DNA of 10,165 nucleotides from Acidobacteriota bacterium. Lineage in GTDB: Bacteria > Acidobacteriota > Terriglobia > Acidiferrales > UBA7541. A program made the position numbers and the translations under genes. The stretch's first letter is position 1. The number at the start of each line of letters is the position of its first letter. The notes beneath the pieces are model-generated. The model was not told where the DNA came from, made no database searches, and was given only the letters and a program-made list of their open reading frames with translations. Positions 1 through 6,357 of this stretch are shown one piece after another. The stretch is from NCBI GenBank assembly GCA_003153585.1, contig PLZZ01000252.1, positions 1 through 10,165 on the forward strand, read 5' to 3'.

Positions 1-1063
1 ACGCGCCGGCCAGCGCAAGAGCGCCGACGAAGATGACATTGTTTCGCGGGATGTGATTCTTGGGATCAATAGCGCCGAAAAACTTCTTAGGGATCCCGTT
101 GCTGCGTCCCATCCCATAGAGCAAGCGCGACGCTCCGAGTTGCGAGCCCATTCCCGAGCCGACATTCGCGATTAAAATCGTGAAGTTCAGCAAATGGAAA
201 AGAAAGAAACCGCCGGCTCGCAGGGCCACTAACGGAAACGCAGATTCCACTTTGTCCGGCGGAAACGGATTCGAGCCCCACACGAGCTGCGCCGCATATA
301 CTTCCAGCGATGCCAATACTCCGGTGATCACGCACACCAGAACAGTCGCGAGCATAATGTTTCGCCGCGGATTTTCCACTTCTTCTGAGAATGTCGATAT
401 CGCGTCGAAGCCGATATAAGTGAGGACCGCAATCGAAGTGCCGCGAAAGACGCCGCCGAAACTGAACGTCTGGGGATTATAGAATGGTTGCCAGAAAAAA
501 CCGCTGCCGTATTGGTGCAACCCCCAAATAAAACGGATTACGAACGCAAAAAATATCACTACGACGATGGACATCCCGGCCGCCAGCACATCGTTTATCC
601 GTGCCGAAGTTTTGACCGCACGCAGGTTAAGCACGGTGAAGGCGGCTGCATATCCGATGGCAAGCGCCCAATACGGTACGCCGGGCAAAATATTTTGAGT
701 CAACTTGCTGCAAATCACCGTGCAGATCAGTGGGTTCAGAATGTAGTCCATCAACATCGCCCAGCCGGTGACGTACCCAAGCGACGGATGGATTTCCTGG
801 CCGACGTAAGTGTATGCCGACCCCGCGCTCGGATAGGCGCGCGCCATTTTGCCGTAACTGACAGCGGTAAAGAGCATCGCCACCATGGCGATCAGAATCG
901 TGGTTACCACGTGGCCCCGCGCTGCGTTACTGATTACACCGTAAATCCCCATCGGCGCGATCGGTTGAATAATCACGATGCCAATGATGATGAGGTCCCA
1001 AAGGTGAAGAGTGCGTTTGAGTTTGACCGGCGCAGGCGATGGCGAACTTGCTTCGTTGCTCAT
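1..1063 (-). CDS. APC-superfamily amino acid/amine permease, C-terminus beyond the window
   Basis: Inner-membrane secondary transporter of the amino acid-polyamine-organocation superfamily. The visible 354 codons start with ATG at 1063, and the 3' end is cut by the window edge. Hydrophobic segments alternate with short loops, including residues about 22-48, 52-70, 96-118, 130-148, 158-180, 205-222, 236-258 and 286-305. The stretch PMGIYG (37-42) in the first helix, GSAYTYVG (81-88) and the sixth-helix region YIGFDAIS followed by SEEVENPRRN (216-235) are typical of APC permeases and resemble the PuuP/YhdG-type putrescine and amino acid carriers. Its ATG overlaps the stop of the upstream SIS gene as ATGA, so it is probably translationally coupled and belongs to the glucosaminidase operon. 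The family call is firm. The substrate cannot be read from sequence: amino acids or polyamines are usual, and an amino sugar is a context-based guess. Confidence 0.9.
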   Translation of the reverse strand, partial: MSNEASSPSPAPVKLKRTLHLWDLIIIGIVIIQPIAPMGIYGVISNAARGHVVTTILIAMVAMLFTAVSYGKMARAYPSAGSAYTYVGQEIHPSLGYVTGWAMLMDYILNPLICTVICSKLTQNILPGVPYWALAIGYAAAFTVLNLRAVKTSARINDVLAAGMSIVVVIFFAFVIRFIWGLHQYGSGFFWQPFYNPQTFSFGGVFRGTSIAVLTYIGFDAISTFSEEVENPRRNIMLATVLVCVITGVLASLEVYAAQLVWGSNPFPPDKVESAFPLVALRAGGFFLFHLLNFTILIANVGSGMGSQLGASRLLYGMGRSNGIPKKFFGAIDPKNHIPRNNVIFVGALALAGA

Positions 1064-2211
1064 TCCGTGGTGACCGATTTTACAAGATTCCTGGGATGGT
1101 CCACATCGCAGCCATTCAACGTGGCGAAATGATAAGCAAAAAGTTGCAGCGGCACCACCTCCAGGATCGGTAGCAGCAATTCCGGCGCAGCGGGAACGTG
1201 CATGACGCGGTCCGCAAACGTCGCAATTTCGCGATCTCCTTCGGACGCAATCGCGATTGATTTTCCGCCGCGGCCCTTGATGTACTCAAGCACTGAGAGC
1301 GTCTTCTGGTATCGCAGCAAGGAATCCGGATCGGCCGGATCGCGCGTGGCCAGCACGATCACAGGAAGCTTTTCGTCCACCAGCGCATTCGGCCCATGCC
1401 GCAGTTCGCCGGTTGGAAGACCCTCCGCTTGCACGTAAGAAATTTCCTTCAGCTTCAGCGCTCCTTCACGAGCAATCGCATAATGAACGCCGCGGCCGAG
1501 AAATAAAAACGCTTTCGCCTGTTGATATTCGCGAGCGCAACCGGCAGCTTGGGCATCCCAGGAAGGAAGAGCCTTTTCGATTTCCGCAGGTAGCGCGCGG
1601 AGAGAATCCAGATGCGCGCCCACAACCCCGGAGGTGATGCGGCCGCGTTTGCGCGCCAGAAATAATGCGAAAAGATACAGCATCGTCAACTGTGACGTGA
1701 AACTTTTCGTCGCCGGCACAGCTTTTTCCAGCCCGGCGAAGGTATGCAGCGTGGCGCTCGCTTCGCGGGCGATGGTGGAATCGGCAACGTTCGAAATCGC
1801 TACGGTTTTCGCTCCGCGACTGAGCGCCTGGCGTTGCGCTGCTATGGTGTCGGCCGTTTCACCCGATTGCGTTATGACCACCACGATGGGCTCGGTGTCG
1901 GCATGCGTGGAGCGGTAGCAGTATTCGCTGGAATATTCCACGTCCACCGCGATTCCCGCGAGGTCCTCCATCACGATTTCGCCCGCCAAGCCTGCATGGC
2001 GGCTCGAGCCGCTGGCGGCGATAATGATTTTCTTAAAGGCGAAAACCGCGCTTTCAATGGGCTCAAGCGTGTCGGAAAAAATTGATTCCTCTTTTACGTT
2101 TCGCCGGATGCATTCGCGGATAGCGTGTGGCTGTTCGTAAATCTCGCTGAGCATCGAGTTCGGGAAGCTATGCGGCGCCGAATTACCCGGCTTCCAGTGT
2201 TCGTTGGGCAT
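1060..2211 (-). CDS. SIS-domain GlmS-like isomerase/deaminase without glutaminase domain (probable glucosamine-6-phosphate deaminase)
   Basis: 383-residue cytoplasmic protein matching only the C-terminal isomerase half of glucosamine-6-phosphate synthase. There is no N-terminal glutaminase domain and no Cys1. It opens with the GlmS linker-like MLSEIYEQP (20-28), followed by two SIS domains (about 45-185 and 220-360). Sugar-phosphate binding motifs are ASGSSRHAG (66-74) and TQSGETADT (114-122). By alignment from memory with E. coli GlmS, the isomerase residues Lys485, Glu488, His504 and Lys603 correspond to Lys253, Glu256, His272 and Lys378; the last sits in the C-terminal loop PRNLVKSVTTE. 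Such stand-alone proteins include the archaeal chitin-pathway deaminase GlmD and Shewanella NagB-II, which convert glucosamine-6-phosphate to fructose-6-phosphate and ammonia. Position after an exo-glucosaminidase gene fits that role. AgaS-like or fructosamine-type (FrlB) activity is a less likely alternative. The start is the ATG in the TGATG overlap with the upstream gene, with only a weak purine-rich site before it. Confidence 0.9.
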   Translation of the reverse strand: MPNEHWKPGNSAPHSFPNSMLSEIYEQPHAIRECIRRNVKEESIFSDTLEPIESAVFAFKKIIIAASGSSRHAGLAGEIVMEDLAGIAVDVEYSSEYCYRSTHADTEPIVVVITQSGETADTIAAQRQALSRGAKTVAISNVADSTIAREASATLHTFAGLEKAVPATKSFTSQLTMLYLFALFLARKRGRITSGVVGAHLDSLRALPAEIEKALPSWDAQAAGCAREYQQAKAFLFLGRGVHYAIAREGALKLKEISYVQAEGLPTGELRHGPNALVDEKLPVIVLATRDPADPDSLLRYQKTLSVLEYIKGRGGKSIAIASEGDREIATFADRVMHVPAAPELLLPILEVVPLQLFAYHFATLNGCDVDHPRNLVKSVTTE

Positions 2212-4955
2212 CAGCGCCCGCCGCCCGTGCCTTGTGGGGGAACTGCCCTGGCTTCCTTCAACTGGATCGTCGTGCTCTCAATGTTCCAACCCGCGACGGT
2301 GAGCTCAAGCGGATCGGAAACGTCCGACGTGCTCAAGTATCGCGCGCTGATTTCGCGGGATTCTCCGGGCATCAGCTCGATATAGTTGTCGTCCCAAAAG
2401 ACTGGAAGGATTTCCGCGCCTTGACCGCTCTTCTGAATTCCGAATCGCACTTGAAACGCCAGATGATCGCTGGGATTTTTCACCGTCAGATGGACTACAG
2501 GACCGTCCGCGGTCGTGGCCCGGCTTCCCTCAACATCGAGTTTCACTTTGGATAAGTTCTGCAGAGCGCTCAAGTCTTCGTACGATGATACGGGCGTGTA
2601 TTTGTAGGTTGTCTTCGCCCATTCGTAGACGTCCTTCTTCGAAGAAAGCCAATAAAAGTTAGTACTCGCGATCTTTCCATCACCGGTCTGAAGATCGAGC
2701 TTCACGAAATACAAGGGAGACGCAGGACTAAAAGCCTCCGCGGGGAGCGTGAGAACCTTCGCCACGCCATCCGCATCCACATCGGCCTGAACTTGGCGAG
2801 AGAATCTTTCGTGCAACGAATCGTCGTAGAGATGCGCCGTTACGCTCAAGCCGGTGAATTTCTGATAGAGGCTGTTCACCACTACGATGCTGTTGTCGTC
2901 GTACGAATACTGGACGTGCAAAGGCTCGCAAGCTTTCTTCGTGCCGAAATATCCACCGGCCGGCTGCTGATAGTAATCGTAAAGGTGCCAGATCAATGAA
3001 GGCCACGCGTTGTTCAGCATCCATTGAATGACGCCGGTGGAAGTGTATTTGTTCCGGGAATAAGCTTCGAACATGGCCCGCTCGCCATCGTAGGCCATGG
3101 CCTGCGATTTGATTTCGTAATCGTCGAGGCCGGCGGCGGCGCCATAAATTGATTTCATCGCTCCGTCAAAGTGGCTTAAATCCTTGAAGCCCTCGGAACC
3201 GGCGTGATAATTCCAAAAGGAATCCTGAGGCCACAAATGGTCTGCGGGAATAAATTTACGCAGGCAACTCACGAGGGGAAGGGCCGGGCCGGGGCCGGTT
3301 TCGGTATTGAAACCGAAGGCTCCGCCGTATTTGCTGGTGTCAATCAGCCAATAATTTGGCGGGACGTAATCATACGGTCCGCTCATCTTGACGCCAGACT
3401 TTCCTGTCACCGAGGTTGGCGTTTCCGATGCAGAAGAAATAAAAGGATTCGGCCAATCTGTTTCTTTCAATACTTTGATGTATTCGGTTTCAACGTCCGC
3501 CGGCGGCGGCATATCGCTGCCGTTCAACCATACCAGCATGCTGGGGTGGCTCCGCATACGGAGAATTTGCGAGCGCAAGGATGCGGAAGCGATTTCGAGA
3601 TCGCCCGGCTGCCATTTCTTCCACAGCTCCCAATGATCGCAGCAGCACCAGCCCGCCATAATCAGCACGCCTTGCTCATCTGCGAGATCGTAGAACTCAT
3701 CCGTCTCCATCTTTCCTTCCAGACGGATTGTGTTCAGGTTCATCTCGCGGACGTAGCGAAAATCTGTTTCCAGGCGGGACTGGTCCGAGCGAAATAGCAT
3801 ATCCGGCGACCACCCGCCGCCACGGATGAGAATCTTTTTTCCGTTCACGTAAAATTGCCGCGCGCCTTGTGGATTCAATTCCGAAGTAATCTCGCGGATC
3901 CCAAACCTCACGTTTTGCTCGTCGGATAAATCGTCGCCCACAACGAAACGCAGATTCAGGTTGTGAAGTTCCTGCGCCCCCATGCGATAGGGCCACCATA
4001 CTTTCGGATTCTTGATGCGTAACTGCGGGAACTCATCGGAAGTAAAACGGATTATGCGAGTTTCTCCCGGCTTTAGAGCAAGCGTTCGGCGAAATTTCAC
4101 ATCCTCAATCCGGCCGTCCAGAAAGCCGGTGATCTGCTTGTCGCTGGCGTTAATCAATTCAGTTTCCACAGCGAGATCCGCTTCATCGAGCGACGCAGAA
4201 GGGAAGTGAGTGGCCACCATGGGATGGCGAATCGCGACTGCCTCGCTGCTTTGCAAATAAACGCTGCGCCACAATCCCATGTCCTTGTCGGGAGGCGCCG
4301 GATTCCAATCAACCCAGTTAATTCCAAGGTCCTTTTCCGTCTGCGCGATGGTTTCCACGCCAAGCGCGTTAGGTCCATCACGGTTCACCATCGAGCTGAT
4401 ATCGAAATCGTAAGTGCGGTAGGCTCCAGCAATATCCTTTCCACCCGCCACTAACTTGCCGTTCAGCCAGATATTGGCGTGGTTGTTGATTCCGCCGAAG
4501 TGCAGCCAGACGTGCCGCCCCTGGTAATCCGCGGGCAGCGTGAATTCCGTGCGATACCACCACGAGCAGCGGAAGGGACTGTCTTTCGGCATCGGGAGCA
4601 ACGAAAAGTTCTTGCCGATTGGATAAGTCGTCCCCGGAATGTCGCGCAAATTCTTGCCGTAGTACGGGTCCGGATAGGTTTTATCGGCAACCAGCGCGGC
4701 CACCACCGTAGTCGGTACCGTCGCTGAATGCCAGCCGTTCGTCTTGTATCCCGGGGCCGAGATTTGCTCGCCCTTGGCGAGAAACAGGCAAGAAGACTGC
4801 AGCGCCCAGCCTTCATGCAAAAACATTTTCGTGTCCGATGGCTCAGGAGTATTTGCCGACGCGATACACGGCGCGAAAGGCAGAATCAGGCATAAAAAGA
4901 TTGCGAAGGATAAAGACAAAATGAGCCGAACACCCGCTTGCTGTTTCGACGACAT
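2211..4955 (-). CDS. Secreted GH2 exo-beta-D-glucosaminidase (chitosan-degrading)
   Basis: 914-residue glycoside hydrolase family 2 enzyme expected to remove glucosamine units from the non-reducing end of chitosan oligomers. Residues 1-34 form a signal peptide (hydrophobic 11-30, likely cleavage after ASA). Next come a jelly-roll sugar-binding domain (about 45-235; WWYRTEF at 132-138, INNHANIWLNG at 156-166), an Ig-like domain (about 240-350), a TIM barrel (about 355-650) and C-terminal beta-sandwich domains. The predicted acid/base lies in WLNGSDMPPP: Ser480-Asp481 replaces the Asn-Glu of most GH2 enzymes, which defines the exo-glucosaminidase subfamily (CsxA of Amycolatopsis, Asp469/Glu541). 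The nucleophile is Glu552 in FNTETGPGP, 71 residues later against 72 in CsxA. GPYDYVPPNYW (525-535) is also CsxA-like. An SD (GGAGAG) lies 6 nt before the ATG. It heads the operon with the SIS and permease genes. Automatic pipelines may call it beta-mannosidase, which the Ser-Asp pair argues against. Confidence 0.9.
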   Translation of the reverse strand: MSSKQQAGVRLILSLSFAIFLCLILPFAPCIASANTPEPSDTKMFLHEGWALQSSCLFLAKGEQISAPGYKTNGWHSATVPTTVVAALVADKTYPDPYYGKNLRDIPGTTYPIGKNFSLLPMPKDSPFRCSWWYRTEFTLPADYQGRHVWLHFGGINNHANIWLNGKLVAGGKDIAGAYRTYDFDISSMVNRDGPNALGVETIAQTEKDLGINWVDWNPAPPDKDMGLWRSVYLQSSEAVAIRHPMVATHFPSASLDEADLAVETELINASDKQITGFLDGRIEDVKFRRTLALKPGETRIIRFTSDEFPQLRIKNPKVWWPYRMGAQELHNLNLRFVVGDDLSDEQNVRFGIREITSELNPQGARQFYVNGKKILIRGGGWSPDMLFRSDQSRLETDFRYVREMNLNTIRLEGKMETDEFYDLADEQGVLIMAGWCCCDHWELWKKWQPGDLEIASASLRSQILRMRSHPSMLVWLNGSDMPPPADVETEYIKVLKETDWPNPFISSASETPTSVTGKSGVKMSGPYDYVPPNYWLIDTSKYGGAFGFNTETGPGPALPLVSCLRKFIPADHLWPQDSFWNYHAGSEGFKDLSHFDGAMKSIYGAAAGLDDYEIKSQAMAYDGERAMFEAYSRNKYTSTGVIQWMLNNAWPSLIWHLYDYYQQPAGGYFGTKKACEPLHVQYSYDDNSIVVVNSLYQKFTGLSVTAHLYDDSLHERFSRQVQADVDADGVAKVLTLPAEAFSPASPLYFVKLDLQTGDGKIASTNFYWLSSKKDVYEWAKTTYKYTPVSSYEDLSALQNLSKVKLDVEGSRATTADGPVVHLTVKNPSDHLAFQVRFGIQKSGQGAEILPVFWDDNYIELMPGESREISARYLSTSDVSDPLELTVAGWNIESTTIQLKEARAVPPQGTGGGR

Positions 4956-4961
4956 TCCCCA

Positions 4962-4967
4962 CTCTCC
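4962..4967 (-). promoter_or_regulatory. Ribosome binding site of the GH2 gene
   Basis: GGAGAG on the minus strand, 6 nt before the ATG at 4955. It supports this start, which also gives a well-formed signal peptide. Confidence 0.75.
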
Positions 4968-5036
4968 AAAATCTGTCTATTTGAGCAAGGACAACTGAAA
5001 TCCATGAAGATGGAACGCCGCAACTTCCCTATTGAT

Positions 5037-5057
5037 TTTATTAAAGTTTATTAAACT
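5037..5057. promoter_or_regulatory. Candidate repressor operator: two AT-rich palindromes 10 bp apart
   Basis: The stretch contains TTTATTAAA twice (5037-5045 and 5047-5055), each an odd palindrome (TTTA-T-TAAA), with centres 10 bp apart, one helical turn. The second extends to a perfect 13-bp inverted repeat, AGTTTATTAAACT (5045-5057). It lies just downstream of the predicted -10 box and covers the expected transcription start of the GH2 operon, a classic blocking position for a repressor. The LacI-family protein encoded immediately upstream is the natural candidate to bind it. Caution: typical LacI-family operators have a central CpG, and this one has an A/T centre, so another regulator or a simple AT-rich promoter element is possible. 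Confidence 0.5.
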
Positions 5058-5062
5058 GACGT

Positions 5063-5090
5063 ATTATTCCCACCTTGCCCGTAGAGTCAA
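5063..5090 (-). promoter_or_regulatory. Sigma70-like promoter of the GH2-SIS-permease operon
   Basis: Read on the minus strand, a -35 box TTGACT (5085-5090, 5 of 6 to TTGACA) is followed after 16 bp by a -10 box AATAAT (5063-5068, 5 of 6 to TATAAT). Transcription would begin near 5056, leaving a 5' leader of about 100 nt before the ATG at 4955. The leader contains a weak 5-bp hairpin, TCCAT-GAAG-ATGGA (5001-5014), of unclear meaning. This is the best promoter match in the 155-bp gap between the lacI-type gene and the GH2 gene. Confidence 0.6.
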
Positions 5091-5110
5091 GGAAAAACAC
5101 CCGCGCTGCT

Positions 5111-6196
5111 TCAATCCGCCCCGGCCCAGGGCACCGAGCGCGAAGATTCGCGCACCACAAGTTCGGGCGCTAGTTTTCGGTGGACTACTTCAAATTCGCG
5201 CTCTTCAATCGTCGCGTTGATGGCCTCCAGCACGATTCCGACCGACGCGCTTCCCAACGCCTCCATCGGCTGTCGCACCGTAGTCAGAGACGGAACCGAA
5301 AGCCCGGCAGGCATCACGTCGTCGAAGCCGATCACCGAGCAATCCTCGGGAACTTTCAAGCCGGCGCGCGCTAATCCGCGTATCGCGCCAAAAGCGGTCA
5401 TGTCGTCAAACGCCATCACCGCGGTAAAACGCTTCTTGTGCTTCAAGAGCTCTTCGATAAGTTTGAAGCCGCCCTCGAAGCCGGAATTTGGGTCGAGCGA
5501 GTCAGGCAAATCCACCACCAGGGCCGGATCGATTTCCAAGCCCACCGAGCGCGCGAATGAACGCACGCCGCGCCAACGGGGAGAGCTGTCCACCAGCATT
5601 TTCGGCCCTCGAATGAAGGCAATCTTACGATGACCCAGCGAGTAAAGATGCTCCATCGCCAGATGCGCTCCCGCTTCATTGTCCGTCATCACTGAGCTGA
5701 CGGAGCCGCTGAGCTCGCGGCCGATCATGACCGCGGGAATATTCCTTTTCTCCAGGTCCGCGAGAATATCGATGTCCACAAAAAGCCAGTTGGCGACGAA
5801 GACCAGAGCCTCGACGGGTCGCGCGAGCAGCATTTCCAAATAGCGTTCGAAACGGCCGCGCTGATTGTGGACGTCTGTGAGAATTGGCAGATACGACGCC
5901 TGATACAGTGAGTTTTCAATTCCACGAAGTATCAAAGTGCAAAACGGGTCCGTGATGTCGAACACCATCACGCCGACCGTGCGATTCCGTTTCGCGCTGA
6001 GGAAACGCGATACCACCTTTGGCCTGTAGCGGAGTTTTTTCGCGGCTCGCTCGATGCGATCCTTCGTGGACGGCGGAATGTATCTGGCCAGCGGAGCATT
6101 ATTCAAAACGATAGAAACGGTAGCCGGGGAAACGCCGCTTTCCTGCGCCACGTCGCGCAGCGTAACTCCAGACTTCACGGCTTTGCGGCGTGCCAA
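5111..6196 (-). CDS. LacI-family transcriptional repressor
   Basis: 361-residue DNA-binding regulator. An N-terminal helix-turn-helix (VTLRDVAQESGVSPATVSIVLN, 11-32) is followed by a hinge (about 59-73, RFLSAKRNRT, with the leucine that normally intercalates in the operator) and a periplasmic-binding-protein-like sensor domain (about 74-350) with the family blocks LYSLGHRKIAFIRGP, VMAFDDMTAFGAIRGL and CSVIGFDDV. The start is TTG at 6196: GGGAGG lies 6 nt before it, the HTH begins 11 residues later, and no better in-frame ATG exists. The gene sits directly upstream of, and in the same direction as, the glucosaminidase operon, whose promoter region carries a palindrome at the start site. It probably represses that operon and is relieved by glucosamine, a chito-oligosaccharide or a phosphorylated derivative. 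The ligand is inferred from context only. The family call is secure. Confidence 0.93.
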   Translation of the reverse strand: MARRKAVKSGVTLRDVAQESGVSPATVSIVLNNAPLARYIPPSTKDRIERAAKKLRYRPKVVSRFLSAKRNRTVGVMVFDITDPFCTLILRGIENSLYQASYLPILTDVHNQRGRFERYLEMLLARPVEALVFVANWLFVDIDILADLEKRNIPAVMIGRELSGSVSSVMTDNEAGAHLAMEHLYSLGHRKIAFIRGPKMLVDSSPRWRGVRSFARSVGLEIDPALVVDLPDSLDPNSGFEGGFKLIEELLKHKKRFTAVMAFDDMTAFGAIRGLARAGLKVPEDCSVIGFDDVMPAGLSVPSLTTVRQPMEALGSASVGIVLEAINATIEEREFEVVHRKLAPELVVRESSRSVPWAGAD

Positions 6197-6357
6197 AACT
6201 GTCCTCCCGCGAAAGTATTGCAGCTTGTGAGCGTGCGCACATCTTTACCATAGCCCGCGCACCGAGGCCAGCAGAACCAGTCTAAGTCGTCGATGAATGG
6301 TGCATGTGAAGGAACGCGCAAATCAGAGGAGCGGTTTCTGAAGCCGGAAACTCGAAG
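6197..6357 (-). other. 161-bp gap between the efflux channel gene and the lacI-type gene
   Basis: The gap holds the ribosome binding site of the lacI-type gene (GGGAGG, 6203-6208) and presumably its promoter. I see no convincing -35/-10 pair: TATGGT and TAAAGAT around 6240-6252 are only weak -10 candidates. A short inverted repeat, GTTTC with 8 bases then GAAAC (about 6334-6351), follows the efflux gene stop but has a weak stem and no T-run, so it is not called a terminator. No small gene is evident. Confidence 0.4.

Noticed and set aside
488..1132. Long plus-strand open frame of 214 codons
   Set aside because: It is antisense to the permease gene, whose minus-strand translation has clear APC motifs. 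The plus-strand protein is rich in Arg/His/Asp without any recognisable domain, as expected for a shadow frame in GC-rich DNA.
3281..3298. GGGCC-rich tandem stretch
   Set aside because: It simply encodes Gly-Pro-Gly-Pro-Ala next to the catalytic nucleophile of the GH2 enzyme and has no sign of being a separate repeat element.
3204..3797. Plus-strand open frame of 197 codons
   Set aside because: It lies wholly opposite the GH2 catalytic barrel, has no ribosome binding site or family motif, and its composition looks like antisense translation.
2211..4955. Beta-mannosidase or beta-galactosidase as the product of the GH2 gene
   Set aside because: Those enzymes keep Asn-Glu at the acid/base site. 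This protein has Ser-Asp, and the surrounding barrel segments match exo-beta-D-glucosaminidase.
5091..5110. Rho-independent terminator after the lacI-type gene
   Set aside because: There is a short T-run on the minus strand (5093-5097), but the preceding GC-rich bases do not form a clear stem, and the run sits directly beside the -35 box of the next promoter.
6334..6352. Hairpin after the efflux channel gene as terminator
   Set aside because: The stem is only 5 bp (GTTTC/GAAAC) with an 8-base loop and no T-run follows.
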